A stretch of 64,000 bases of DNA from Haloechinothrix alba (GTDB lineage: Bacteria > Actinomycetota > Actinomycetes > Mycobacteriales > Pseudonocardiaceae): assembly GCF_900188115.1 (NCBI RefSeq), contig NZ_FZNW01000013.1, positions 94,475 to 158,474 on the forward strand, written 5' to 3'. This document shows positions 8,565-17,833 of the stretch, one piece after another (position 1 is the stretch's first letter; every line of letters begins with the position of its first letter). The position numbers and the translations under genes were made by a program. The notes under the pieces are model-generated. The model saw nothing but the letters and a program-made list of their open reading frames with translations. It did no database searches and was not told where the DNA came from.

Positions 8565-10113
8565 CCGTACCCCCTTCAGCCTGTCCGTCGGTCACGTGCC
8601 GCGCACGCAGCGCGCGTTTGAGTACCTTGCCTGCGCCGGATACCGGCAGCGCGTCGGTGAACTCGACGCTGCGTGGCGTCTTGTAGCGCGCGATGTGATC
8701 ACGGCATAGTCCCCGAAGCTCCTCTTCGGATGCGCTCCGGCCGGGTTGTAGGACGACGACTGCGTGCACTCGCTCGCCCAGTACCGCGTCCGGCACGCCG
8801 ATCACCGCGCACGAGGCCACGGCGGGATGCTTGGCGAGCACGTTCTCTACCTCGGCCGAGTACACGTTCTCACCGCCGGTGATGATCATGTCCTTGATGC
8901 GGTCGACGAGGAAGACGTAGCCGCGCTCGTCCATGTAGCCCGCGTCCCCGGTGTGCATCCATCCATCGCGCAGCGCCCGCGCCGTCTCGTCGGGTAGGTT
9001 GAGGTAACCGACCATGACATGATCGCCTCGAACCGCTATCTCGCCGACGGTTCCGCGAGGTACCTCGCGATCCTCATCATCGGTGATGCGAACCTCGGAG
9101 TGGGGCGCGGCACGGCCCGCGGCACGTCGTAAGCCCGGCTCCCTGTGGTCGGACTGGCTGAGCACGGTCGCCACCGGCGAGAGTTCGGTCATGCCGTAGG
9201 CCTGCATCAGCCCCGCCTCCGGGAAGGCTTTCTGCGCCCGTTCCAGGAGCGATTCCGATACCGGGGAGGCACCGTAGACGATGTTGCGCACGCTGGAGAG
9301 GTCGTGCTCTGCCAGCTCCGGCGAATCGACCACCATCTGGAGCATGGTGGGAACGAGCAGGCAGTCCGTGACGCGGTGCTGGGAGACCGCCGAAAGCACC
9401 CCGTCCGGGGTGAATGCGGGCACGATGACATGCGTAGAACCGACCAGCATGCCCCCGATCCAGCCCACGATGTCGGCGAGGTGGAACATTGGCGCCGCGT
9501 GCAGGTATCTACCCAGCGGCGAGACGAAGTCGCCACCGGCGAGCGTTCCCAGCGCGGAGATGAGCACATTGTCGTGGCTGAGCATCACGCCCTTCGGCTG
9601 CCCCGTGGTACCTCCCGTGTAGAAAACACCGAACAAGTCGGTGCCGCCCCGGCGAGCGTCCGGAACGGAGTCGGCTGCTTCGATCAGACGCTCGTAATCG
9701 AGTGCACCGTCCGGAACGCCGACGTCGCCACAGTAGATCACCGTGGATAGATCGACTCGTCGCTGACGCAACTCGGGGAGCATGGAGACGAACTCGTTGT
9801 CGACAAGCAGCACGTGCGTTCCGGAGTCGCGAAGGGCGTAGGCGATCTCGTCCGCACTCCATCGGGTGTTGATCGGGACGACGACGTCGCCGGCCCACGG
9901 GACGGCGAGGAGGCTCTCGTGGTAGCGATCGGAGTTCAGTGCCAGGATCCCTACCCGCTCGCCGGGTCCGGTACCCACCTCGCGGAGCGCTCCCGCAAGC
10001 CGACTGACGCGTTCCGCTGATTCAGCGACCGTACGTACGCGATCAGCGAATATCGTCATCATGTCGCCGGGCTGCTGTTGTAGCGTCCGGTGGAGCGCCT
10101 GGGTAACGTACAT
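8548..10113 (-). CDS. AMP-forming acyl-CoA ligase
   Basis: This 521-residue member of the ANL adenylate-forming family should activate a carboxylic acid to its CoA thioester using ATP. The P-loop YTGGTTGQPKG, the YGMTE motif, HTGDAGYMDERGY and the C-terminal lysine in SGAGKVLKRALR are visible. An AAGGAG site precedes ATG 10113. It likely supplies the CoA ester used by the downstream DUF35-thiolase pair. Chain length or aromatic preference cannot be told from the sequence. Confidence 0.92.
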   Translation of the reverse strand: MYVTQALHRTLQQQPGDMMTIFADRVRTVAESAERVSRLAGALREVGTGPGERVGILALNSDRYHESLLAVPWAGDVVVPINTRWSADEIAYALRDSGTHVLLVDNEFVSMLPELRQRRVDLSTVIYCGDVGVPDGALDYERLIEAADSVPDARRGGTDLFGVFYTGGTTGQPKGVMLSHDNVLISALGTLAGGDFVSPLGRYLHAAPMFHLADIVGWIGGMLVGSTHVIVPAFTPDGVLSAVSQHRVTDCLLVPTMLQMVVDSPELAEHDLSSVRNIVYGASPVSESLLERAQKAFPEAGLMQAYGMTELSPVATVLSQSDHREPGLRRAAGRAAPHSEVRITDDEDREVPRGTVGEIAVRGDHVMVGYLNLPDETARALRDGWMHTGDAGYMDERGYVFLVDRIKDMIITGGENVYSAEVENVLAKHPAVASCAVIGVPDAVLGERVHAVVVLQPGRSASEEELRGLCRDHIARYKTPRSVEFTDALPVSGAGKVLKRALRARHVTDGQAEGGTDDGDT

Positions 10114-10161
10114 GGACTACTCCTTGTCATCCGAGCGACGCACGTGCCACGGAAGTCACGG

Positions 10162-10710
10162 TCACGATGCCGAGGTTGCTCCGCACAGCACGAAGCCGAG
10201 CACGAACGGTTCGGCTGAGTCGTTGAACCAGGCGTGGGCGGTTCCGTTCTGGACAAGGCAATCCCCCGCGCTCAAGGTGAACTCGACCCCGTCGTCCGTG
10301 CGCATGCGGCCCTTACCGGAGACGACGATGATGAAATCAACGGTCTCCGTCGTGTGCATACCCGGTCGATCCGGATCGAACGCGGCCGGCATGCCGGGAA
10401 ACGTCCTTTCGGTTTCGGCCATGGCTGCGGTCACGTCGGCGCCTTCGGGCGGCACGTAGTCGAGGCCGGACGGGATCGTGAGCAAACCGAATCGCAGGCC
10501 GCCCGGCAGCGGGTAGAACGGTCCATTTGAGGGTGGCTTGACCCCGGTTACTGGCAGGCTTGGTTGTTCGTCGATCTCCCACAGGCGGTGAATCTCGACG
10601 CCCGGAAGGAGTGAAGCCGTGAACGGTTCTACGTCATCGTCTTCCAGAACCACCGAACAGCCTGCCGAGTCATGTCCCATAACAATACGTCGCGCCTTCA
10701 CAGTGCCCAT
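10162..10710 (-). CDS. Cupin-domain protein
   Basis: A 182-residue single-cupin protein. The C-terminal half carries the cupin pattern (HTTETVDFIIVVSGKGRM, then LSAGDCLVQNGTAHAW) with histidines and a glutamate suited to metal binding. It lies between the LLM oxidoreductase and the acyl-CoA ligase with short gaps (27 and 48 bp). It is therefore co-transcribed and could be a dioxygenase, isomerase or ligand sensor of the same pathway. No specific reaction can be assigned. Confidence 0.82.
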   Translation of the reverse strand: MGTVKARRIVMGHDSAGCSVVLEDDDVEPFTASLLPGVEIHRLWEIDEQPSLPVTGVKPPSNGPFYPLPGGLRFGLLTIPSGLDYVPPEGADVTAAMAETERTFPGMPAAFDPDRPGMHTTETVDFIIVVSGKGRMRTDDGVEFTLSAGDCLVQNGTAHAWFNDSAEPFVLGFVLCGATSAS

Positions 10711-10737
10711 CCCTTCTTCGTCGTCTCACGTGATCAA

Positions 10738-11712
10738 TCAGTTTCGGACCGCTTTGGCGAATGCTTCTAGTTCGCGCGGTACGTCGGGACCGGCAGGCTG
10801 GTACGCGATCTCAGTGGCCCCACCTTCCTCCCACTCGGCGATCTTGTCGCGCCAAGCGGACTCGTCCTGTGCAAGTCCCTGCGACGCAAGAACATCCCCC
10901 GTGACGAATGGGCGATCACGCTCCGAGACTGCCCACAAGTGACCGTCATGTACTGTGAGATGGCGTGTCTCCGGCGGAACGTCGTCGTAGGCGGATGCCC
11001 ATTCTCGTCCACCGGGAATCATGTCGAGCTTGTCGAACTCGATCGCGAAATGGAGCATGACGCTGGCGGCGTGTCCCGCCGCGTCCACCGCCCGGTCGGA
11101 ACCGGGATTCTCGCCGGGTTCCAGCACCGTTCCGAACACGATATGGGTCACCCAGTCGAACCCATCGTAGGGCATGGCCGCCAAGGTGATCGCACCGTCG
11201 CCCAGCTCGCTCGCCACCGACATCCCCTTGGGGCCGAAGGCCGCGACGACGAAGGGAACGTCAATCGGCCGGGGCGCGGCGAAACCGGTATGGTGCAGCA
11301 TCTCGATCACGCTTCCGTCCCACTCGGTGCGCTCGCCCCGTAGCAGTGCCTTGAGTGCCCTGATGTAGTCCGCGACGTACGCCCACGTGCACGGCCGCTG
11401 CCCGAGTGCGAGCCTGCCGGTGAAACCGCTGCCCACGCCGACCACAACACGCTCCTGTCCCACGTGCTCGACGAGTTCGGCGATCGCGGTCGCCGTTACC
11501 ATGGGGTGGCGCAGTGAGGGGACCAGTACGCCGGGCCCGAGCGAGATGTTCTCGGTGCGTTCTGCCGAGCGAGACAGCTGTGTCCACACGTCGGCACACA
11601 CGGCGGGCGAGTCGTAGAGCCATGCGCGCTCGTAGCCCAGTTCCTCCGCGATCCGCACATGCTCGGGAGTTTGCAGAGACGTCGTGAATGCGCACGACAT
11701 CGTTAACGACAT
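10738..11712 (-). CDS. LLM-class F420-dependent-type oxidoreductase
   Basis: This 324-residue luciferase-like protein resembles methylene-tetrahydromethanopterin reductase-type LLM enzymes. The motifs LRHPMVTATAIAELVEH and VVVGVGSGF are visible, and VVAAFGPKGMSVASELGDG suits the cofactor phosphate region. The start at ATG 11712 has an AAGGAGG site. It is the first gene of the leftward catabolic operon. It is only distantly like the 328-residue paralogue pair at 4477 and 56144, so it probably has a different substrate. Confidence 0.85.
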   Translation of the reverse strand: MSLTMSCAFTTSLQTPEHVRIAEELGYERAWLYDSPAVCADVWTQLSRSAERTENISLGPGVLVPSLRHPMVTATAIAELVEHVGQERVVVGVGSGFTGRLALGQRPCTWAYVADYIRALKALLRGERTEWDGSVIEMLHHTGFAAPRPIDVPFVVAAFGPKGMSVASELGDGAITLAAMPYDGFDWVTHIVFGTVLEPGENPGSDRAVDAAGHAASVMLHFAIEFDKLDMIPGGREWASAYDDVPPETRHLTVHDGHLWAVSERDRPFVTGDVLASQGLAQDESAWRDKIAEWEEGGATEIAYQPAGPDVPRELEAFAKAVRN

Positions 11713-11844
11713 CGAATTGCCTCCTTCGAATTGCCGAGTTGGTACGAACGTAGGCCTGCATCGGGTACCGGTGCCTGTTCATACGCGCATAGGTGCTTTC
11801 TCGACGCGCAAACCTGCGGCGAACGCACGCGGAACTCGTGCTGT

Positions 11845-11865
11845 GCTGGAAGCCAGCGATACAAT
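11845..11865 (+). promoter_or_regulatory. Candidate promoter and operator of the AraC gene
   Basis: A TACAAT -10 element at 11860-11865 would start transcription about 45 bp before the AraC gene. An inverted repeat GCTGG-AAG-CCAGC at 11845-11857 sits in the spacer and could be an autoregulatory site. No good -35 hexamer is seen, consistent with an activated promoter. Confidence 0.4.
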
Positions 11866-11914
11866 GAGGTACTCGTAGTCCGGAACTGAACGGCCTCGCT
11901 GAAGGATGATGCCG

Positions 11915-12874
11915 ATGACATGTGATGCGTATGTAGTGGAGTCGAGTTCCACCGAGGATGTAGCCTTTCAGGAGCGCACCGACTACTGGAGCGAGTTGGT
12001 GAACTCGTACCACTGCCGGATGGGTTATCAGTTCGCCTACCCGGAAGGGTTCGGCGGTCGATCGGTTCGACTGCGTAGCGTCAACTACCAGTTGGCCGGG
12101 TGGCATGCGGCGGAGGAGCGGCTACACCGCACGGCTCAGCAGATCAGGTATGACCCGGACGAGCACTACAGGTTCGCGCTTCCGATCGGCGGCGAGTTGC
12201 TCGTGCGCCAGAACGGTCGGCAGGCTGCTATGCGCGTAGGGACCGGCGCGCTGTTCACCATGAATGCCCCGTTCGAGATCTGGCACGACTCGGCGTGCCG
12301 GGGTCTGATCATGACGATCCCCGGCCGTGAGATCGACCGGCGATTGAACAGAGCCGCGCCGGTGGCGGCACCGGTGGATCTACGTCGAGGGCTCGGCCGA
12401 GTCGTTCACGACCTGATCATCGGGCTGATCGAGGAACGCGACACGGTAACTCCGTGCCAGTTCGACGCGGTTTGTGACCGGCTGGCCGAGCTGCTGTGCA
12501 TGCTCGTGACGGGCGACGATCGGCCGGACTCCCCGGACCATCTGGTCGATGTCGCGGAGGCCGTGCGACGCTACGTTCGCGAACACTCCGCCAGGCCCGA
12601 TCTGTCGGGTCGCACGGTGGCCGACGCGCTCGGCTGGTCGCTGCGTCAGGTGCAGCTATCCCTGCAGCTGGCCGGTACAACGCCGAGGGATCTCATCCGG
12701 GAAGAGCGGTTGCGACTGGTACGGGAACGGCTACAGAACCCGGCATACCAGGACTGGACCATCACCCGGCATGCGCACGCTGCCGGCTTCTCGTCCGGCA
12801 GCGCGCTGAGTATCGCTTTTCGTAAGCGCTACGGCGTCGCACCACGCGAGATCCGTCACGAGAAGCCGCGGTAG
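11915..12874 (+). CDS. AraC-family transcriptional regulator
   Basis: A 319-residue regulator with an N-terminal AraC-binding-2-like sensor region. Its C-terminal AraC helix-turn-helix pair includes VADALGWSLRQVQLSLQ near residue 230 and HAAGFSSGSALSIAFRKRYG near residue 290. A GAAGG site at 11901-11905 is well placed for ATG 11915. ATG 11906 directly abuts that site and is less likely. It is divergent from the LLM-cupin-ligase-DUF35-thiolase operon, which it probably activates in response to the pathway substrate. Confidence 0.9.
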   Translation: MTCDAYVVESSSTEDVAFQERTDYWSELVNSYHCRMGYQFAYPEGFGGRSVRLRSVNYQLAGWHAAEERLHRTAQQIRYDPDEHYRFALPIGGELLVRQNGRQAAMRVGTGALFTMNAPFEIWHDSACRGLIMTIPGREIDRRLNRAAPVAAPVDLRRGLGRVVHDLIIGLIEERDTVTPCQFDAVCDRLAELLCMLVTGDDRPDSPDHLVDVAEAVRRYVREHSARPDLSGRTVADALGWSLRQVQLSLQLAGTTPRDLIREERLRLVRERLQNPAYQDWTITRHAHAAGFSSGSALSIAFRKRYGVAPREIRHEKPR

Positions 12875-12918
12875 GCGTGCACTCCTGGCGCTGCGGGCAC
12901 CGGGGGGTACACCTGTGC

Positions 12919-12937
12919 CGGCACGTTTCCGGTGCCG
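12919..12937. terminator. Candidate hairpin between convergent AraC and DeoR genes
   Basis: CGGCAC at 12919-12924 pairs with GTGCCG at 12932-12937 around a 7-nt loop. It lies in the 110-bp gap between two convergent genes. There is no T-run, as is common in high-GC actinomycetes, so this is a weak call. Confidence 0.3.
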
Positions 12938-12984
12938 TTGGGCGCTGCCGGTGGCGTGTGTTCCCGCACGGTGCCGTTGTGTAG

Positions 12985-13770
12985 CTATCCGGCGCTGGAC
13001 TCTGTTTCGGTCAGGTAGGACGTGCGCGTGAGCTGGTCGCCGTACTGTTCCGCTGTGCCGGTTGGCAGCTGGGAATCGGTGATGATCTGGGATATCTCGT
13101 CGAGGGCGGCCACTTTGGCCAGGGTATGGTGACCGAACTTGGAGCTGTCGGTGACGACGATGGTGGAGACGGCCGCGGCGATCATCGCGCGTTTGATGGG
13201 GACTTCGAGGGTGTTGGTGTTGGTGATGCCGGCCGCAGGGTGGATGGCATCGGCGCCGAGGAAGGTCCAGTCGGCGGCGTAGTCGGCCAGGAAGCTTTCG
13301 GCGCGGTCGCCGACGAGTGTGTATACCGATCCGAGCAGTTCACCGCCGGTGACCAGCAACCGTATGTCGGGGACGGTGGCGACGAACTTGGCGATGCGCA
13401 GGTCGTTGGTGATCACGGTCAGGCTCTCGTGGGTGCGCAGGGCGGCGGCGACCTCGTAGGTGGTCGATCCGCTGTCGAGGATGACGGTGTCGCCGGGCCG
13501 TACGAGGGCTGCGGCGGCAGCAGCGATCGCGGTCTTCTCGCTGCGCCGTTCGGTCTCTTTCATGGCGTAGGGCAGCTCGCCTGCTACGCCGGGGGTCGGG
13601 CGAGCGCCGCCGTGGGTGCGTTGCACCTGACCGGCGCGGGCGAGAGCGTCGAGGTCCCGGCGAATGGTCGAGGTGTCGACTCCCATGCGGTTGGCGAGTT
13701 CCCTGGCCTCGACATAGCCGTCGGCGAGGAGCCGGTGCAGGATCTCGCGTCGACGCGTACTAGCGAGCAT
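12985..13770 (-). CDS. DeoR/GlpR-family transcriptional repressor
   Basis: A 261-residue sugar-phosphate-sensing regulator. The DeoR winged helix occupies the first 55 residues (TRRREILHRLL, then VDTSTIRRDLDAL). The effector domain has the DSGSTTYEVAAALR and VITNDLRIA phosphate-binding segments. ATG 13770 was chosen because a GGAGGG site lies just upstream; in-frame ATGs beyond it are less well served. It is divergent from tal-gnd-pgi-fgd-fbiC and two matching palindromes lie in the shared intergenic region. It is likely to control that operon and itself in response to a sugar phosphate. Confidence 0.9.
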   Translation of the reverse strand: MLASTRRREILHRLLADGYVEARELANRMGVDTSTIRRDLDALARAGQVQRTHGGARPTPGVAGELPYAMKETERRSEKTAIAAAAAALVRPGDTVILDSGSTTYEVAAALRTHESLTVITNDLRIAKFVATVPDIRLLVTGGELLGSVYTLVGDRAESFLADYAADWTFLGADAIHPAAGITNTNTLEVPIKRAMIAAAVSTIVVTDSSKFGHHTLAKVAALDEISQIITDSQLPTGTAEQYGDQLTRTSYLTETESSAG

Positions 13771-13792
13771 GGAGTCCCTCCAGCGGACCATG

Positions 13793-13810
13793 GTGCACGG
13801 TTTCGTGCAC
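13793..13810. promoter_or_regulatory. Palindromic operator 1, DeoR-tal intergenic region
   Basis: A perfect inverted repeat GTGCACG-GTTT-CGTGCAC, 22 bp upstream of the DeoR start. It shares arms and spacer length with operator 2, 142 bp away centre to centre, which suggests looping by one repressor. Confidence 0.6.
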
Positions 13811-13934
13811 ACCGTATCAGCTTGTGCAGGAGGGAGAAATTCCTGGGATACGGTTGTTCGGACTGTTTTCCCTGGCTTTTGTGTGCGATATTGACAAGAA
13901 CCTGATGAACTGATGCACACTGTAGCTCACATGC

Positions 13935-13952
13935 ATGCACGAAATCGTGCAC
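13935..13952. promoter_or_regulatory. Palindromic operator 2, upstream of tal
   Basis: ATGCACG-AAAT-CGTGCAC has 6 perfectly paired arm positions and the same 4-nt spacer as operator 1. It lies 39 bp upstream of the tal start. A TTGACA hexamer at 13891-13896 could be the -35 of the tal promoter, placing its -10 region (13914-13919) just before this operator. Confidence 0.58.
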
Positions 13953-13991
13953 ATCGTGGTCGAGCTGTGCGAGTGTGGAGGGAGTCGCCGG

Positions 13992-15098
13992 ATGGGTGAG
14001 GCGTTGCGGGAGCTGGCGTCCAACGGTGTGGCGGTCTGGCTGGATGAGTTGAGCCGGAGGCGTCTACGGTCCGGCAACCTGGAGGCGCTGGTACGGAGTG
14101 GCCAGATCACGGGCGTGACGACGAACCCGACGATCTTTCATCGCTCGTTGAGCGAGGATGTCGCCTACGCCGATGAACTCGTCGACCTGGCGCAGCTGGG
14201 GTTCTCGGCCGACGAGGTGGTGCGCGTGTTGACCACGGCTGATGTGCGGTGGGCGTGCGATGTCCTGCGTGGGGTGCATGACGTCAGTGATGGCCGTGAT
14301 GGCTGGGTGTCGATCGAGGTGGATCCGCGGCTGGCACACGATACGGCGCGCACGGTGGCTGAGGCGCGACTGTTGTGGTGGATGGTCGACCGGCCGAACG
14401 TGTTGATCAAGATTCCGGCGACGGCGGCGGGACTGCCTGCTGTCGCGGCGTGCCTGGGTCAGGGAATCAGCGTGAATGTCACGTTGATCTTCTCGGTGGA
14501 TCGTTACCAGGCGGTGCTGGTGCGGTTCCTGGAGGGCCTTGAGGCCGCGTACGAGGCGGGCCGGGATGTGTCGCGGATCGGGTCGGTGGCGTCGTTCTTC
14601 GTCAGCAGGATGGATGCCGAGGTGGATCGGCGGCTGGATGCGGCCGGCACCACGGAGGCCGCGGCGTTGCGGGGGCAGGCTGCGATCGCGAACGCACGGT
14701 TGGCCTACGAGCGGTTCGAGCATGTCTGCCGCAGTGATCGGTGGCGGCACCTCGAGCGGGCCGGTGCGAGGCCGCAGCGCCCGTTGTGGGCGTCGACAGG
14801 GGTGAAGGATCCGGCGTATGACGACACGCGCTACGTGACCGAGCTGGTGGCGCCGCAGACGGTGAACACGATGCCGGAGGTTACGCGGCGGGCGGTGTCC
14901 GACCACGGTGTGATCGGCGGTGATCGCGTTCGGGGTAGCTATGACGAAGCCCGGAGCGTGTTTCGGCGGCTGGCCGCGGCCGGTGTCGACTACGACCAGG
15001 TTGTGCGTCGGTTGGAAAGCGAAGGTGTGGCCGCGTTCCAGGAGTCGTGGAACGGGCTGCTGGAGGATGTCGACAAGACGATCGCCCGCGTGCGGTGA
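13992..15098 (+). CDS. tal: Transaldolase
   Basis: It transfers dihydroxyacetone units between sedoheptulose-7-phosphate and glyceraldehyde-3-phosphate in the non-oxidative pentose phosphate pathway. The 368 residues match the long actinobacterial type. TNPTIF is near residue 44, the Schiff-base lysine lies in IKIPAT near residue 140, and SVNVTLIFS follows. ATG 13992 has a GGAGG site at the right distance; an upstream in-frame ATG at 13935 lies inside operator 2 and was rejected. It is the first gene of the F420 pentose phosphate operon. Confidence 0.95.
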   Translation: MGEALRELASNGVAVWLDELSRRRLRSGNLEALVRSGQITGVTTNPTIFHRSLSEDVAYADELVDLAQLGFSADEVVRVLTTADVRWACDVLRGVHDVSDGRDGWVSIEVDPRLAHDTARTVAEARLLWWMVDRPNVLIKIPATAAGLPAVAACLGQGISVNVTLIFSVDRYQAVLVRFLEGLEAAYEAGRDVSRIGSVASFFVSRMDAEVDRRLDAAGTTEAAALRGQAAIANARLAYERFEHVCRSDRWRHLERAGARPQRPLWASTGVKDPAYDDTRYVTELVAPQTVNTMPEVTRRAVSDHGVIGGDRVRGSYDEARSVFRRLAAAGVDYDQVVRRLESEGVAAFQESWNGLLEDVDKTIARVR

Positions 15099-15131
15099 CA
15101 CATCGGCGAGAACGGTAGTTGGGAGATGGCG

Positions 15132-16139
15132 ATGCAGGTGGGCATGGTCGGAGCGGGCCGGATGGGCGCGAATCTGGCGCGGCGGCTGACGCGGGCCGGG
15201 CACGGGTGCGTGGTCTATGACTCGGATCCTGAGGCAGTGGAGCCGTTGCGAGCCGAAGGGGTTCCAACGACGTCGTCGCTTGCCGAGCTGGTGGCCGGTT
15301 TGACCACCCCGCGGGTGGTGTGGCTGATGGTTCCGGTGGAGCACACCGGCGGAGTGCTCGACGAGGTGGCGGCGTCGCTGGATGCCGGTGATGTGGTGAT
15401 CGACGGTGGTAATTCCTACTATCGCGATGCCGTGACGCGTGCCCGTGAGCTCGATACCGGTGGGATCCATTTCGTGGATGTGGGCACCAGCGGTGGGGTG
15501 TACGGGCTGCAACGGGGTTTCTGCCTGATGATCGGCGGCGAGCCTGCGACGGTACGGTGGCTGGATCCTGTCTTTCGCGCGTTGGCCCCCGGGGGCGTGG
15601 ACGGGGCGGCCGGGTCGCGGTCGAACGGGCAGGTCGACGGCGTCGGCACGGCCGAGCTGGGGTACTTGCACTGCGGGCCCGCGGGAGCGGGACATTTCGT
15701 CAAGATGGTGCACAACGGTATCGAGTACGGTCAGATGGCCGCGCTGGCCGAAGGGCTGGAGATCCTGCAGCGTGCCGGCATCGGCGACGGCGCCGGGGTG
15801 CGGCCGGACGACGCCGAGTTCTACGGCTACGAGCTGGATGTAGCGCGCATCGCCGAGGTGTGGCGGCGCGGGAGTGTGATCAGTTCCTGGCTGTTGGATC
15901 TGACCGCCGGGGTGCTGCGGGACGACCCGCAGATGGAGGGGTACTCCGGGCATGTGGCGGACTCGGGCGAGGGACGCTGGACCGTGCAAACGGCGGTGGA
16001 CGAGGGGGTGCCGGCGTACGTGCTGACCGCGGCGCTGTACGAACGGTTCAGCTCGCGTCGCGACCGCGGCTATGCCGATCGCGTGCTGTCGGGGATGCGG
16101 CATGCCTTCGGCGGGCATCAGGAAAGGCAAGGCTCGTGA
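15132..16139 (+). CDS. gnd: 6-phosphogluconate dehydrogenase, decarboxylating (short, GntZ-like type)
   Basis: It oxidises 6-phosphogluconate to ribulose-5-phosphate and CO2. The 335 residues correspond to the short form. The nucleotide-binding [13 protein letters not shown] is at the N terminus, DGGNSYYRD and GTSGGVYGL form the substrate site, and [12 protein letters not shown] contains the catalytic lysine. The GGGAG site at 15121 favours ATG 15132 over ATG 15126. Short forms often prefer NAD, but cofactor choice cannot be read safely here. It lies 33 bp after tal, and its stop shares an A with the pgi start. Confidence 0.94.
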   Translation: MQVGMVGAGRMGANLARRLTRAGHGCVVYDSDPEAVEPLRAEGVPTTSSLAELVAGLTTPRVVWLMVPVEHTGGVLDEVAASLDAGDVVIDGGNSYYRDAVTRARELDTGGIHFVDVGTSGGVYGLQRGFCLMIGGEPATVRWLDPVFRALAPGGVDGAAGSRSNGQVDGVGTAELGYLHCGPAGAGHFVKMVHNGIEYGQMAALAEGLEILQRAGIGDGAGVRPDDAEFYGYELDVARIAEVWRRGSVISSWLLDLTAGVLRDDPQMEGYSGHVADSGEGRWTVQTAVDEGVPAYVLTAALYERFSSRRDRGYADRVLSGMRHAFGGHQERQGS

Positions 16140-17833
16140 TGCGGCCGGATGCAGGGCCGGCCGCGGCGCGGTTGCAGGTGCATCATCACGCGATGCGCGG
16201 GAGGCACCTGCGGGAGCTGTTCGCCAGGGATTCCGAGCGTGGCTCGGAGCTCGTGGCCGAGTACGACGGGTTGTACCTGGACTATGCCAAGACGCACGTC
16301 ACAGCCGAGACGATCGACCTGCTGGCCGGGATGGCGCGGGAAAGGCATCTCGAACAGGGAATCCAGGACCTGCTGAGCGGGCAGCCCGTCAACTGTACCG
16401 AGGCGCGACCAGCGCTGCATACCGCGTTGCGTACGCCCGCGCACGCAACGTTGACGGTTGGCGGGTACGACGTGATCTCTCGAGTGCACCGTGTGTTGGA
16501 CCGCATGGGTTCCTTCGCGGATCGGGTGCGCGCCGGGCAGTGGCGCGGCTACACCGGTGGACGGATCCGGTCGGTGGTCAACATCGGCATCGGAGGGTCC
16601 CATCTCGGCCCTGCGATGGCGTATCAGGCGTTGTCGGCCGATGTCAGCGACGACATCGAGGTGCATTTCGTCTCCAATATCGACGGTCACGACCTCGCCG
16701 CGACTCTGCGGCGGGTCGATCCCGCCCACACCCTGTTCGTGGTCTCGTCCAAGACGTTCACCACTGCCGAGACACTGACCAACGCGCGTACGGCGCGTGC
16801 ATGGTTGGTCGAGGCCCTCGGCGATGCCGAGGCGGTCGCGCACCATTTCGTGGCGGTCTCGACCAATCGCGACGCGGTCGCCGCGTTCGGTATCGCTTCC
16901 GAGGCGATGTTCGAGTTCTGGGACTGGGTGGGTGGCCGTTGCTCGCTGCATTCGGCGATCGGGCTGTCGCTGATGCTGGCCATCGGGCCCGGCCAGTTCC
17001 GCCGGTTGCTGGCCGGCGCTCACAGCATGGACGAACATTTCCGCACCGCACCGCTGCGACGCAACCTACCCGTACTGCTCGGCATGCTCGGGGTGTGGTA
17101 CCGCAACTACTTCGGCACCACCACCCACGCGGTGCTGCCCTACGATCAGCGGCTGGCTCGCTTTCCCGCGTATCTGCAACAGCTCGAGATGGAAAGCAAC
17201 GGCAAGTCCGTGGACCGTACCGGCAGGCCGGTGCAGGGGAATACCGCCCCGGTGGTGTGGGGCGAGCCGGGCACCAACGGTCAGCACGCGTTCTTCCAAC
17301 TGCTGCATCAGGGAACCTGCCTGGTGCCGTGCGAGTTCATCGGGGTGCTCGAGCCCGCTCACGGTCATACCGAGCATCACGACATGTTGATCGCCAACCT
17401 CCTCGCTCAGGGGCAGGCACTGGCCTTCGGCAGGACCGAGGACGAGCTCGCCGAGGCAGGCGTGCCGGCCTGGCAGCGCCCTCACCGGGTGTGCCCCGGC
17501 AACCGGCCGAGCGTTACGTTGCTTCTGCCGAGGCTGACGCCCTACACGCTCGGCCAGCTCGTCGCGCTGTACGAGCACAAGGCCTTCACCCAGGGCTGGA
17601 TCTGGGGAATCAACCCGTTCGACCAGTGGGGCGTCGAGCTCGGCAAGACACTGGCCGGCGACGTGCTGGCCGACCTGCAGTCCGCCCAACCGCAGCCGCG
17701 GCACGACAGTTCCACCCACGCCCTGATCGACCACTACCGCACCCATGTACACCAGACACGGCCCGCGATCGCAGCGGGCGGTGTCGACCCCAACTGGAAG
17801 GGATCCGGCGATGCCACTAAAGATCGGGTATAA
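16139..17833 (+). CDS. pgi: Glucose-6-phosphate isomerase
   Basis: It interconverts fructose-6-phosphate and glucose-6-phosphate, here feeding the F420-dependent dehydrogenase encoded next. The 564 residues include [11 protein letters not shown] near residue 149, [10 protein letters not shown] near residue 203 and the catalytic-glutamate segment MESNGK near residue 351. [19 protein letters not shown] is also present. The start is ATG 16139 in a TGATG overlap with gnd; GTG 16136 is an alternative. Its 3' end overlaps fgd by 23 bp. Confidence 0.95.
   Translation: MRPDAGPAAARLQVHHHAMRGRHLRELFARDSERGSELVAEYDGLYLDYAKTHVTAETIDLLAGMARERHLEQGIQDLLSGQPVNCTEARPALHTALRTPAHATLTVGGYDVISRVHRVLDRMGSFADRVRAGQWRGYTGGRIRSVVNIGIGGSHLGPAMAYQALSADVSDDIEVHFVSNIDGHDLAATLRRVDPAHTLFVVSSKTFTTAETLTNARTARAWLVEALGDAEAVAHHFVAVSTNRDAVAAFGIASEAMFEFWDWVGGRCSLHSAIGLSLMLAIGPGQFRRLLAGAHSMDEHFRTAPLRRNLPVLLGMLGVWYRNYFGTTTHAVLPYDQRLARFPAYLQQLEMESNGKSVDRTGRPVQGNTAPVVWGEPGTNGQHAFFQLLHQGTCLVPCEFIGVLEPAHGHTEHHDMLIANLLAQGQALAFGRTEDELAEAGVPAWQRPHRVCPGNRPSVTLLLPRLTPYTLGQLVALYEHKAFTQGWIWGINPFDQWGVELGKTLAGDVLADLQSAQPQPRHDSSTHALIDHYRTHVHQTRPAIAAGGVDPNWKGSGDATKDRV

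Noticed and set aside
14064..16130. A 688-residue open frame on the minus strand across tal and gnd
   Set aside because: It is antisense to two clearly recognised enzymes, is rich in Arg, His and Pro with no family features, and has no ribosome site. Long antisense frames are expected in high-GC genes.
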